From Trichobilharzia regenti (taxonomy: Eukaryota; Platyhelminthes; Trematoda; Strigeidida; Schistosomatidae), in NCBI GenBank assembly GCA_944472135.2, contig OX235263.1, positions 84,662,721-84,726,720 on the forward strand: a stretch of 64,000 nt of DNA. Direction: 5' to 3'. Positions within the stretch are counted from its first letter, which is position 1, and the number at the start of each line of letters is the position of its first letter. A program made the position numbers and the translations under genes. Positions 1 to 10,372 of the stretch are shown in pieces. The notes under the pieces were generated by a model. That model ran no database searches and was not told the origin of the DNA. It worked only from the letters and a program-made list of their open reading frames with translations.

Positions 1-79
1 CTCTCGAAACATAAGTATATCTGGAGGTGTTCCGCATGCTCCACCTTATAGAAAGTCAGGCTCCAAGACTCCTAAAGTC

Positions 80-376
80 TTGCAGCCAAAGCACCTTCCT
101 TCACAATTCCCTTTAAGTTATAAAAACAACCCGAAGGTGTATACCGGTATGACGAATAGCAGTTGGATGGGTAGACCTTCTGATGCTATGCCTTTTAACC
201 GTCAACCTAGGCCCAACCTGTACTACCCTTATATCCAGGAACACATGGTAAATTTTCCAGGTGTCCCGAATCACTGGTACGACCCATGGCACCTAGGACC
301 ACCTCATTGCACACCAACCCGATGTACAGACACCCAGTCCGACCTCCTTTTCATTCATAAATTCTTGCGGTGCTGA
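80..376 (+). pseudogene. Possible tail of LINE ORF1 or linker (weak)
   Basis: A proline-, histidine- and asparagine-rich open frame of 98 codons just upstream of the endonuclease frame and partly overlapping its open reading region. No zinc knuckle or other known ORF1 domain is visible. By position it could be the end of the LINE's ORF1 or a frameshifted N-terminal part of ORF2. I do not recognise it. Confidence 0.25.
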
Positions 377-1631
377 CGCACAAATAGATTTAGGTTATGG
401 TGACATTTTAAGCCAGTTTGTAGTATCCCGTGACTTATTCACGATATTGCTAATTAATGCACGTTCCTTAATCAATAAGATATCTGAACTAAGGACATTA
501 TTATTAGTCGCCAAGCCTACTGTAGCTCTGATTACTGAGTCATGGTGCTCATCCTCTGTACTTGATGTGCATATAGGTATCGATGATTACACTGTACACC
601 GTGCAAACAGAGATTGCAAGCGTGGTGGAGGATGTCTCATATATATACATAGCTCATTTGTAGTCAGTAAGGTGGAAGATGAAACAATGAATAATGTACC
701 TGACTCACTCTGGGTTGTCTTACATGGAGATAAGTACAAACTTCTCATAGGCTGTGTTTATCGAGCACCAAGCTCAACAAAAGAAACTGATGCGTTATTA
801 GCTAAATCGTTTGCACACGCATCCTCGTTTAGTGCTAATTACAAAATAATTGCAGGGGACTTCAATCTTCCAGAAGTCAATTGGCTAACTAGTTCCGGCC
901 CCCAACGCTTCGACGAATTACTTGCCACTATAGACTGTTATGGATGGCAACAACACGTCCAGACACCTACTCGTGGTGACAACATGTTGGACCTTGTTTT
1001 TTGTCATGACACAATCCCAGTATCCACGTATGTTGGTAATCGATTTTCCAGTAGTGACCATAGAATGGTACTCTGCTCTCTGCCTTTCTCACCACTAAAT
1101 ACAGGAAACAAACAAGACTCAGGAAGCACAATATGTCGTAGTTACAAATATACAGACTGGGGATTAGTCCAAGAACTTATTCGACTCTGTCAATGGGATG
1201 ACTATTTTACCACTGACTCCCTGGAGGCCTTAGTAACCCTGTTTTACAGGAATGTTACCCTTTGTCTAGATACAGTTGCTCCAAAGAAAATAGTGAAATT
1301 AAGTAGACACCGAACTGAATATATTCCAAGGGCACACCGTAATAAGTTAAGGAAACTGAAGAAACAGTACTATTCCACTAAGGACATATCACTATTGCTC
1401 TCAATCCACGAGTCTCTTGAATCTCTCAAGCGCCTACGCTCTCAAAAGGACCTCGACGAAGAGTTAACGGCACTTGAAAGTACCTCCAAAGTTTATAACT
1501 TAACGGCACTTCTTAAAAAACGAATGCAGTCGGCGAGGGAAATCCCATACTTACTTCACGACAAAGTAATCTACAATGAACCTGCCACTATCTGTGAACT
1601 TTCAGTGATTGGTTTGCAAACTTTAGTTTAG
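297..1631 (+). pseudogene. LINE APE-type endonuclease domain (N-terminal half of ORF2)
   Basis: This frame is open from 297 to the stop at 1629-1631; no upstream ATG is clear, so the start is uncertain. Counting from the TTG codon at 447, APE endonuclease motifs appear in order: NARSL near residue 5, catalytic-type ITESW at 29-33, RGGG near 60, GDFN at 137-140, LDLVF at 181-185 and SDH at 203-205. In living elements the domain nicks target DNA to prime reverse transcription. The frame ends early because of a one-base shift between about 1598 and 1607; the following residues continue in another frame into the reverse transcriptase. The copy is therefore broken. Confidence 0.85.
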
Positions 1632-3274
1632 AAACACATATGCCTGGTGAAACCGCTCCCCTTACTATCTCTTCCCTTGAAAGCATTGTGTTCACTAATC
1701 AGTTAATAGTACAAGCAATTAAAAGCCTTAAACCTTCCACTAGTACGGGACCGGATGGCCTCGCTTCGATAATTTTCAAAAACAGTGGGTGTGATATACC
1801 CTTGTTACTTCTTAAATTCTTCTCAATATCTATGGACACTGGCACTTACCCTAGTGAGTGGAAAACTAGCTTCATAATTCCACATTACAAATCTGGTGAT
1901 AGGGCAAACGTCCGCAATTACAGACCCATAAATATAACCCCAGTTATCTCACGAATCATGGAGAAAGTTGTAAAAGATCAATTGTCAGACTACCTAATTA
2001 GGGAAGATCTTGTTACAAGGTCTCAACACGGATTTCTCAAAAATAGATCCTGCGTTACTTGCCACTTCGACTTTTTCAACTGCATCACTAGTAGTCGCGA
2101 AGCACGTAAGCTAGTCGTTGTTCTCTACTTCGATATATCTAGGGCATTTGACATGGTATCTCACAGTATTCTCTTTGAGAAGCTGTACTCTTGTGGAATT
2201 CGCAACCCATTACTGAACTGGTTAAAATCATTTCTAAGCAACAGGGTACAAATAACCAAAGTTGGATCTGTATTGTCTCATCCTAGGCAGATCTCAAGTG
2301 GGGTCGTGCAAGGTAGTGTCCTAGGTCCACTTTTATTCACAGTCTACATTAACAGCATTTGCAAGTGCTTCACCTTAGGCAAACCATTCCTATATGCTGA
2401 CGACCTCAAAGTCGTCTACTCCTGCTACACTCATGAATTAAGCGATATGGTTACTAAAATACATCTTGAACTAAGTAGCCTTGCAACATGGTGTGCTGAA
2501 TCCTGTCTAAATTTTAACATTGACAAATGCGGCTGGATTTGTATCGGCAACAGTAACCTTGATCTAACTCTTGAAATAAATGGGCGAAAACTAGCTAAGC
2601 TCAACTCAGTCGTAGATCTCGGTATTAGATACTCTAGTAACCTAACGTTCGCTGAACAGACTGATTATGCCAGACGTAAAACGCGAAGGCTGATAGGATG
2701 CATAACACGCAATTTCTTTTGTTGTGAAACTAGGGTTTTATTATACAAAGTATGTGTCCGACCTATCTTAGAATACTGCCCGTTTATTCTTAGCGGACTA
2801 AGACAAAATGACAAGCTTAAATTAGAGGGAGTGCAACGGCAGTTTACCTCAAGAACTCTTGGTTTAGAAAGTGGTCTGGAATACCATGAGCGATGCGTAA
2901 GACTAAGATTAGAACCCCTCTGGAAAAGACGCCTTAAGCTAAACCTTATCTTTTACTATAAGCTAACTAATCTTCTCTTGCATTCCTCCGAGCCAATAAC
3001 TAAACCTACCGCTGTCATCAGTTACAATCTTAGAAATCATCACAACCTAGCTGCTATGGAGCACTGTCAGACTTACGTGCGGTACAACTTCTTCTTAAAT
3101 AAGTTTTCAGTCATTTGGAATAGACTACCAGCTAATGTGCGCGATGCAAACACACTTCCAGTGTTCATCTCCTCAGTCACCAGACTACTCAAAGATGACA
3201 ATGCACTTTTGCGCCTGACTCTTACACCTTCTTTTTCACCCTACATAGATATTTTAAGTTCTTTAAACGTGTAG
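1607..3274 (+). pseudogene. LINE reverse transcriptase (C-terminal half of ORF2)
   Basis: Reads on from the endonuclease in a shifted frame; the first ATG is at 1640. Counting from there, RT motifs are GPDG at 37-40, NYRPIN at 93-98, QHGF at 129-132, DISRAFD at 165-171, GVVQGSVLGP at 221-230 and the catalytic YADD at 252-255. A long thumb and C-terminal region follow to a stop at 3272-3274. The frame has no internal stop, so the main visible damage in this copy is the single frameshift upstream. CR1 group best fits the motif spacing; I did not resolve the family further. Confidence 0.88.
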
Positions 3275-3840
3275 TTACAACAAACTACAATTATAAATTT
3301 TAATATTATTGGAACTAGATGATTAACATTTCTACACAGGACAGTAATATTAGTTTACACATAATATAAAAGTTAGCATAACGGGACTAGTTAGTTTGTG
3401 TACCAAAATAACCACAGTTACTAAACAGAATATATATGTATATATTTATTAATCACTCCTTAAGGACTCCCGTTGCTTTCTTTTGCGTTGCTGTTGTTTG
3501 TCTTCTTTTTTCTCTCACCATTTCAGCTTCCATTTGACTTTTTGAATGAGAATGAATAATGTGGATATTTGACCATTTACAATGACAAATGATCTGCAAA
3601 CATTATTGGTCCCGTATCTTTCAGTTGCCTGGTTAATAACGAATTAACTTTCTCCACGACGCAACCTGGATTACATTTGTGGAATATACTCTTATACCAA
3701 TGGAAAAGTATCAATTTGTAATACAACGTCACGATTGTAGCTTATAACATAACTGATCGTATCTGTAAAAATAGCTTCCTTATTACCCAATTTGGATATA
3801 AATCAAATCAAAAATAAGATTCGGATTTGTACACACCCAA

Positions 3841-4104
3841 GTTATATTGAGGAATTACTTCAAGCTTTATTTTTTCCCAAGTATTTTTAATCCATCCAAA
3901 ACTTACTTGGGTTTTTTTGTTAATGCGAAGACAATATTCCTATATTTCATGATGTGCTCCATTGAATGACTTGTTATATTGTGGAATAACTTCAAGCTTT
4001 ATTTTTTCCCAAGTATTTTTAATCCATCCAAAACTTACTTGGGTTTTTTTGTTAATGCGAAGTTAATATTCCTATATTTCATGACGTGCTCCATTGAATG
4101 ACTG
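3841..4104. repeat. Tandem duplication, two 132-bp units
   Basis: Two adjacent 132-bp units, 3841-3972 and 3973-4104, match almost base for base; a third begins at 4105 and stops after about a dozen bases. Differences include GATGTGCTCC versus GACGTGCTCC and ACAATATTCC versus TTAATATTCC. The unit contains an ACTTGGG/CCCAAGT pair around 3868-3912. It lies between the CR1 coding region and the (ATT)n tract, so it probably belongs to the LINE 3' UTR. Confidence 0.9.
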
Positions 4105-4379
4105 GTTATCATATTGTTCCCACAGACCTAAGACAAAAACGCCAGCAACCATGTAACTTAACCATAAACCAAATTTATGAAATTTATATAATGCTTATCC
4201 ATGCCTGTATATTTGGTGTGTCCTACACAAGTAGGAAAAAATGTGTATTTTATTAAAACATTATTATTAATTATGATTGCTAATCGTATATGTAATTTAT
4301 CATATTGATGATGCCTGTAAACTGGCGTCTCTCATGTACAAAATGAGAATATACTATTATTATTATTATTATCTACAGT

Positions 4380-4887
4380 TGCTTCTGATCCCGCCTGATA
4401 TGACTGGCGGAGAGAGTTGTGTATAGGGAGAGTTAGGGGCAGAGAGAGGATGCTCAGTATCTCCGAGATGATGATATTCGCCATTCTCTTCCAGAAATCC
4501 ATGTGTCTGCCCACAATAGTATTAACAAGTTGGTTTAACAACACACCACTCTCCCTGTTGACAGCTTTTAATGCCCTTCACAGCGCGTCCCAGTGTCTTT
4601 GTTGGGTAGCCCAAGGAGAGATTAAGTTGAGAGGAAGCAGTAAAGAAGAATAGGTGAAATAATCGAATTAACAAACTTAGAGAGAGTAGAGACTTTGTGA
4701 TACCAGATGGTCCTAACTTCCTTACGTAGAGCATTAAACAAAATATCTTTGTAGAAATCAACACAATGTGGGAAGACCAGGAAAGACCAGAGGAGATACA
4801 CAATCCAAGATACTTATATTGTCTTAACCAGCAGTGTAAAAACTTCACAGCAATGTTGAATCTACAGATATGTATAGACCTTGACAA
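4380..4887 (-). pseudogene. Fragment of CR1/Rex1-like LINE reverse transcriptase, C-terminal part
   Basis: Two reverse-strand frames (4522-4887 and 4332-4544) align to the C-terminal part of the LINE at 58484-59476: the phrase KYLGL...SS..WSSHI and the stretch before LVNTIVGRHM correspond to KYLGLVISSDLTWSSHI and LVTTLVDKHL there. It is truncated upstream, frameshifted near 4530, and ends at the ATT tract of the neighbouring tail. Same lineage as the 57.6-61.2 kb element but clearly diverged. Confidence 0.75.
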
Positions 4888-5039
4888 ACATTGGATTCTA
4901 TAACGAAACTAGACAATTACTAATCACTGAGGAAGAGCCCAGTATTCCAAAAGAGTGGGAAATACAAAAGGTGCCTTGGGTGGGCGATAATCACAAAATG
5001 TACTTGTTTTTTCCAAGGCTTTAGGGGTTGCATCAGTGG

Positions 5040-5240
5040 TTCATTTGTAGAGTGCCCACTTTCCAGAGACACAGGAGATTCTCCCAAACTTCGCCTGCCC
5101 GGTTGTAAGCCCGAAAAGAAAAGAGATTAGGGATGAGGCCGATAATGTCACCTCGTATAAGATGATACCATCTCCGCTGAAACTTCAAAGCTTGGGATTC
5201 TATGTTCCTATCGGAACACAAGGGATAAAAGTAGGCGAAA
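5040..5240 (+). mobile_element. Probable SINE2 3' fragment
   Basis: The end of this stretch (about 5180-5236), with a CTATGTTCC...GGAACAC arrangement followed by GGGATAAA, resembles the 3' tail of the better SINE2 copy at 24536-24585. Similarity is modest and no tRNA-like head is present. Confidence 0.4.
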
Positions 5241-5244
5241 GGCG

Positions 5245-6200
5245 ATACTGACCAAATTAGAAGTATGCAGCATACAACAAAGATTTGTTTAGACTATTAA
5301 CGGCTTGAGCAAAGGAGGGAGGGTGGCTTTAGGTGATCCGTAGATATGGTGGTGGTCGCTAAGGTGAATCGCCCCATTCTGCAGGAGCAGCAATATACAA
5401 TTTGACGGCTCGAGATTTCTCTGATATTTATGAGGGCTTAGATCTTTATCTTGAAAAAGATAATAATGAACGCCTTGACAGATCATGCTTCTGCCTTTAA
5501 ATATATACCATTCGCTCAGCCTATTGTTGAGATGCGACCACGCGGGATCTGCACAGATTTATGGGGCATCTTATAAATTGACTTGCTATCCATTGTCGGA
5601 TCTTTACATACCACTTCACAATGTCTCATCTCATTCATTTTCTAATAACGTCTTTGCTAGATCCTCATTACATTCCATTAAACCTAACATTTTATAGCTC
5701 TATATGAATTCGATTCGACTCATTCTATTCCTATTCTATGTAGGGTACGGTTGTGCACCGAATGCACAAAAAGGCATAAAATAAAAACGACCGGTATGAA
5801 GATAAATGTATTAAAACCGAAAGTGGACATCATGATAGTAAGACCTATATGGGTAGCATTATACATTGCAAATGAACGTTGTCAGCAAACGGAGTTTCCT
5901 TTATTAATGATACTTGCACTTACCTATTTCACTGCACTTTATTGATCCACTTTTACTTTTCTAAAACAGCTTTCATTCCATTGTAAACCTTGTAATTACC
6001 TCAATATTGGTTGGTTATCGTATACCGACAACCAGGAGATGAAAACGAAACGAAGTCGATTTTCCCGCTCAACCTGGAGGACAACTGTACAATTCAATAA
6101 CTATACGGCCTGGTTCAGACAATCAGTGTTTATATATATATATCAAATATTTAACTGTTGAAACATTTTTAACTTGTAGACAATCTAAGATTTGATATTA
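5245..6200. other. No recognisable gene
   Basis: Short open frames on both strands (for example 5289-5486 and 5485-5697) show no family motif. A short (TA)n run lies near 6130-6143. I see nothing I can name. Confidence 0.5.
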
Positions 6201-6290
6201 TATCATACTTGATCGTGCCTGTAAAAATGGCATGCATTTTCATGTAAATGTATATGTTTATATGAGAATACATATTATTATTATATTTAG
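6200..6290 (+). mobile_element. LINE 3'-tail fragment
   Basis: The phrase GATCGTGCCTGTAAAAATGG followed by ATG-rich sequence and an ATT run resembles the CR1-like tail at 4300-4372 and a piece near 3752-3772. Probably a 3'-end insertion of that family. Confidence 0.4.
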
Positions 6291-6294
6291 TATT

Positions 6295-6675
6295 CAATTA
6301 AGATTAAGGTAAAGACCAAAGACTTGGTGAGGGGATGTTAATTTGGTATCTCTAACATCAAATCAGCGTTTGCACAGATCTTCCGAGTTGTGTCTGTAAC
6401 TTACGTCTGGCCTTCATATTGGGAGTATTTCTTGCTTTCCTTTCACGTCTCTCATGTATCTACTCAAGGCTGAATCATTAGTTTTCCCTGACGTCAAGTC
6501 TATCTCACTGACAATTGATGTTTTTATGCCAATGAACATCTCTTTATATATAATACTGATAAATCTTATCAGTAGCACACGCCGCAGCTCTACTCTAGCA
6601 TATGTGACATTTTTAATAAGAAGCAAATTATTTCACCAACGTAGTGGTCACAATTTTTTAACAATAATAATTGTT
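6295..6675. other. No recognisable gene
   Basis: Overlapping short open frames at 6414-6626 (-) and 6454-6696 (+) have no recognisable domain. I see no repeat family here apart from an ATT run that begins the RTE 3' tail. Confidence 0.45.
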
Positions 6676-6677
6676 AT

Positions 6678-6768
6678 CATATCCTTTAATTCCTAGAGGA
6701 ACATAGGGTTTCAGCTGCACATCTCCATCGCCTTCGGTTTTCTACCAAGTTTTTCACCCCATTCCAAG
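6678..6768 (-). mobile_element. RTE LINE (RTE-1), 3'-end part, left of the BEL insertion
   Basis: The reverse complement carries the RTE-1 3' end: a CCCTATGTTCCTCTAGGAA motif and ATT repeats. It matches 35184-35270, where the same element continues without interruption. The rest of this copy lies beyond the BEL element, at 10732-12312. Confidence 0.85.
6764..6768. repeat. Target site duplication of the BEL element (left)
   Basis: CCAAG directly precedes the left LTR and recurs at 10732-10736 directly after the right LTR. The uninterrupted homologue at 35271-35275 has one CCAAG at the same place. Five-base duplications are usual for BEL/Pao integrases. Confidence 0.93.
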
Positions 6769-7127
6769 TGTCAATGCAGTTGAAGATTCAACGATCAATT
6801 CATGGTTGTTTGCTCAAAACCAACTCCTCCAATTTTCGCGGAGGCATCAATACGACAGTCATCGTCTCATCGGTCGCTGTTCAGAAAGAAGTCAGCAGTA
6901 AACCGTCAGAAGTAATCTTGTGATTTATTATTGTAATATTTGTTCACAGACCTTAATGATAACATTTTTTATATGTTGGTGTTACAATAAAGAATTCTGG
7001 AGTGGCCAATCGGTGTTTTGGTTTTCGCGTCCGTTATTACTAAGCGTTTCTGAGAAACTTCAAGGAACAGCGTGAGTCCCAGCGTAGCAAGAGCTGGGCA
7101 TTGACGGTTTACAAGACGTGACTGACA
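6769..7127 (+). repeat. Left LTR of BEL-like element (359 bp)
   Basis: Starts TGTCAATGCAG and ends GTGACTGACA. It contains a polyadenylation signal AATAAA at 6986-6991. I could not identify a convincing tRNA primer-binding site right after it; TGG-starting candidates occur only some 40 and 75 bp downstream. Confidence 0.95.
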
Positions 7128-7257
7128 GTTTCTGACGGGGAAGTCAGTTTTCGACGGTTTTGAACCGCTGGTGACAGTTTGGATAGTCACCGTTCATCTT
7201 TCCTGGTGCCGGTCAAGTCAATATCTGGAACTTTTTGCAATTGGTTCAAGTTCAACA

Positions 7258-9213
7258 ATGCCTGGGTCAAAGAAGGGACAGAGCGTCTTGGATGCAAACA
7301 GGAAGGTAAGTCATGGTGACTTGTCTGTTACTTGTAACGATGTGTCTGATGTTAAGCATGACATGGTTGATGTTACTGTTTCGCCGTTCAGGGATAATAG
7401 GAACATCAAACTCCCTAAATTTGAACCACGATGTTTTGATGGAAACCCAGCTGAATATTTACAATTTGTAAAGGAGTTTGAGATCATGCTGAGTGGTTTT
7501 TCATTAACTGATGAAATGAAGTTAATGTATTTGATGAGATATTGCACTGGAATTGCTGCAAGAGCTATACAGTGTTGTAAGTTTTTGGAGGCAAAAGAGG
7601 GCTACGACGAGGCCATGAGCATATTACGTCAAAGGTTTGGAAGACCTTCAATGATTGTAAGGAACGTATACAAAGCTGTCAAAGGTAACAGCAGTCGATT
7701 TCAAGATGACTCCAAGGCACTTACTGAGTTTTTAGATAATCTTATGACTTATAAGAATACCTTGATTTCTATGAATTGCATTAGTGACCTCAACTCGAGT
7801 TTTATACTAGAAGTAATAGTAAGACGCCTACCTACTCGACTGCAAAGGAAGTGGGTGAAGATAAGCTCCCGTATGGAGGATGAGGGCATCGAGCCAAAGT
7901 TTGATGATATCCTGAAACTGGTAAAAGATAGCGTCAATCAATCTATGAGCAAGTTCGCCAGTCTATTATATCCCACCCCTAGAATAGAGAAGTCTGAGGG
8001 GAAAATGCAATCATTGATGATGAATAGGCCTCAGAGAGGTGGTTATCGAGAAAGCTCCATGATGTCTAGTAATGCATATAAACTTAGTGAGTGTAACAGC
8101 TTTCGTGGGACATCCCCAACAGATAGGTTACAAGTTGAGAGACAAACACAGTTGTGTTTCACACGTTTGCAAGAAGTGCGTACAGAAGTGAACTGTGAAC
8201 CAGTGAGCAAGTTCAGTGATAAGCTAAATGTAAACTTCAGGCATGACTCCGAATTGTCTGACGATAACGGTGCGGTTAAGAGGTCTGTAGTTGCAACTGG
8301 TAAGCCATTGTTGAATAGAGTGTCACAGAATAGAGTTGCTGCTTCAGAGTCCAGTTCTGACCTTACAAGTATACAAGGTATTACTAGTCAAAGTGAAGTT
8401 ATAAAACCTTTTAGGATTTGCGAGGAGGAACCAAAATTGTCTACTTCTGTTAATAAAGAGTTTGAAAATGATGAAGTTGACGGTAAAGTGAATATTCGTG
8501 ATAATGATCATTATACTTCACAGTTGTCTTTGGTTGATCATGATGAGATGAGGGATATGCCTACTACTGCTAAGTTAATTAAAGGTTCTATACAACTACA
8601 ACGTGAAGTAGAAATAAATGCAGGTGCAGTTGCAGAAGGCATGCATACTTGTGAGACCGTCAGTGTGATTGATCAGCATGTAGCCCACCTATCATCAGAT
8701 GCTAGTGTTAAACCTGAACTGATAGTAAAAGACACCAGTGGTGGTGGTCTTGGAGGTAGACAAATTTCTGAAAGTCGAGCAACAACAGCTTTTGATCCAC
8801 CGCTAAGTTCATCAACTGGTATCAATCAGTCGTCGTTGGTGTTGTCATCCACAATGAAACAGACGCCCATCAACTCAAGTATCTTGTACAATGACTATGA
8901 TAGTATTGGTGCATTTGAAAGGACGAAAGATATTGCTCAGTTTAGAGAAGATAAGTCAAGTGTAAACGAGAGAGTAATTGTTAAATTGACTTGTATAAAT
9001 AAAGGCATTTCTAGTTTGAATTTACTATTCGAATGCTATTATCTTTGGTGTAAATTACTCTGTTTCTACACTTGGTTGATGAGATATGTCGTGTGTTTGT
9101 TGGTCATCTATATTCTACGATACAATGACATGGGCGTGTTGCCGTTCAGATTTGAGGATATAGCTGATAGAAGGAAGTTAGCAAATGAACTCTGCGACGA
9201 TTTTCCAACCTAG
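7258..9213 (+). CDS. Gag-like protein of BEL/Pao element, intact 651 codons
   Basis: The frame is open from 7171; I choose the ATG at 7258 because the preceding codons include no other ATG. Residues 51-235 fit BEL/Pao gag: KLPKFEPRCFDG at 51-62, helix-rich sequence, RQRFGRP at 124-130 and RRLPTRLQRKW at 189-199. Residues 275-313 keep the outline of the BEL zinc-finger segment (C279, C300, C313), but the usual CxxC is LCFTRL, so zinc binding looks lost. Residues about 320-580 are acidic, serine/threonine-rich and unrecognised. A cysteine- and aromatic-rich hydrophobic stretch at about 586-620 looks like a membrane segment. There is no protease motif. Expected role: a structural protein forming particles that package element RNA. 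Confidence 0.85.
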   Translation: MPGSKKGQSVLDANRKVSHGDLSVTCNDVSDVKHDMVDVTVSPFRDNRNIKLPKFEPRCFDGNPAEYLQFVKEFEIMLSGFSLTDEMKLMYLMRYCTGIAARAIQCCKFLEAKEGYDEAMSILRQRFGRPSMIVRNVYKAVKGNSSRFQDDSKALTEFLDNLMTYKNTLISMNCISDLNSSFILEVIVRRLPTRLQRKWVKISSRMEDEGIEPKFDDILKLVKDSVNQSMSKFASLLYPTPRIEKSEGKMQSLMMNRPQRGGYRESSMMSSNAYKLSECNSFRGTSPTDRLQVERQTQLCFTRLQEVRTEVNCEPVSKFSDKLNVNFRHDSELSDDNGAVKRSVVATGKPLLNRVSQNRVAASESSSDLTSIQGITSQSEVIKPFRICEEEPKLSTSVNKEFENDEVDGKVNIRDNDHYTSQLSLVDHDEMRDMPTTAKLIKGSIQLQREVEINAGAVAEGMHTCETVSVIDQHVAHLSSDASVKPELIVKDTSGGGLGGRQISESRATTAFDPPLSSSTGINQSSLVLSSTMKQTPINSSILYNDYDSIGAFERTKDIAQFREDKSSVNERVIVKLTCINKGISSLNLLFECYYLWCKLLCFYTWLMRYVVCLLVIYILRYNDMGVLPFRFEDIADRRKLANELCDDFPT

Positions 9214-9216
9214 GGC

Positions 9217-9700
9217 GTCAACCTGAGAAGGGTTGTAGGTGTACTGCTGTAAGTCCTACAGTTCTTCAAAGGGTAGCGCATCAATGAGCAGTCCAATGTG
9301 CTTGGTGTATGATCTTGTACATATGTTCATATTGCATATACTGAATTGATATCATCTGTCATCTAGCTGTTGGTAATTCTGTTTGTGTCCGGACGACTTC
9401 CACTTGGATCATCAACCTGAGAAGGAATGTAGGCGTACTGCTGTAAGTCCTACAGTTCTTCAAGGGTAGTTTGTCGTGTCAGAATCCACAACATTTGATG
9501 TGTTGATTGTACATATGTTTGTGTTAAATAATTGTGTGAGTTCCAATTATTGTAATTGTTGGTTAATCTTGTGTGTGTCCGGACATTCCACAAATTACAA
9601 TCGTCAAACTGTGAAAGGTTGTAGGCGTACTGGTGCAAGTCCTGCGATTCTACAAAGGAATTCCATCAAGATGTGATCCGCGAGTTTGTGTGTACTGTTT
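9217..9700 (+). repeat. Three tandem repeats of about 193 bp with a conserved hairpin
   Basis: Units begin near 9217, 9411 and 9603 with (G/A)TCAA(C/A)CTG.GA. Each holds GTAGG(C/T)GTACTG, about ten bases, then CCT(A/G)C, so GTAGG can pair with CCTAC; unit 3 keeps the stem through a G-T wobble. Each unit also has TGTGTCCGGAC and GTACATATGT-type phrases or variants. The repeats begin just after the gag stop codon, inside the BEL element, and are not coding. Confidence 0.85.
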
Positions 9701-10372
9701 GTATATGTATGTGTGGTGTGTCATATCAATTGGTGTTTTTTGGATTAATTGTGTTTACTCGTTGTTTTCGCACCTTGTTTTTATTGCATAATTTTGTTAA
9801 AATTTTCGTCGTGATTACTTCTGAAGTTGTTTCTAGTCTTCTACATCCGTGAATGAAATGATTGGTGTTAGAGACAGCAGATGGGTCGTATACGCCGGGG
9901 AGTCTAGGCTATTGCTGAGAATGAAATGCATACGGAGATAATGATTAGCTGTGATCCCACACGCCGGGGAGCGGGAGTGTAGACGACTGAGGCTCTCATA
10001 CGTCACCGTTTCTAGAATTGAGGCAGAATGAGTGACAAGCGATTTCAGTGGTAATTGGTGGTGAATAGATAAGAGGATGTGCGTGGAGTATCATGAGGTG
10101 GTGCTATGGTCACGTTGGATTCTGCAAGAGTCATTCTAGCAAGTGGCGATTGTGTTGCAAGAGGAGGTGTCAAGAGGAGGCCTTTAACTGGAAGGCGCCG
10201 GTCGTCATTGATATGTGAGATTGTGCTGTGGGTATGCTTGTGGTGTGTTGGCTTTTCTGTTTGTTTTCCATTTCAGCTCTGTCCATGTGACCCAGGTTCT
10301 CGCAATGGCATCCAAGTCAACGTGTATTGGTCGTGATGGAAAAAAGGGATGGATCCGTATTTTGGCGGTGAG
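9700..10372 (+). other. BEL-element 3' noncoding region
   Basis: Two phrases with ACGCCGGGGAG occur about 70 bp apart (near 9893 and 9962) in otherwise different sequence. A purine run, GGAAAAAAGGGATGG, at about 10338-10352 lies some 20 bp before the right LTR and may be the polypurine tract. Short open frames at 10106-10505 show no domain. Confidence 0.5.

Larger units (their letters stand above)
1..4372 (+). mobile_element. CR1-like non-LTR retrotransposon, 5' end outside window
   Basis: An endonuclease frame followed by a reverse transcriptase frame, in the order normal for CR1-clade LINEs. The coding part ends at 3274. I extend the element tentatively to an (ATT)n tract near 4355-4372 because the sequence just before it (about 4300-4345) resembles a tail seen again at 6205-6290, and LINEs of this kind often end in short repeats. 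The interval 3275-4372 would then be 3' UTR, containing a 132-bp tandem duplication. The family is supported by protein motifs; the 3' boundary is inference. Confidence 0.75.

Noticed and set aside
7258..9213. Domesticated gag gene of the host (Arc-like)
   Set aside because: The frame lies between near-identical LTRs with a fresh target duplication, so it is a mobile element, not a domesticated gene.
9217..9700. CRISPR-like or satellite array
   Set aside because: Only three long units inside a eukaryotic retroelement; no short palindromic repeat with regular spacers.
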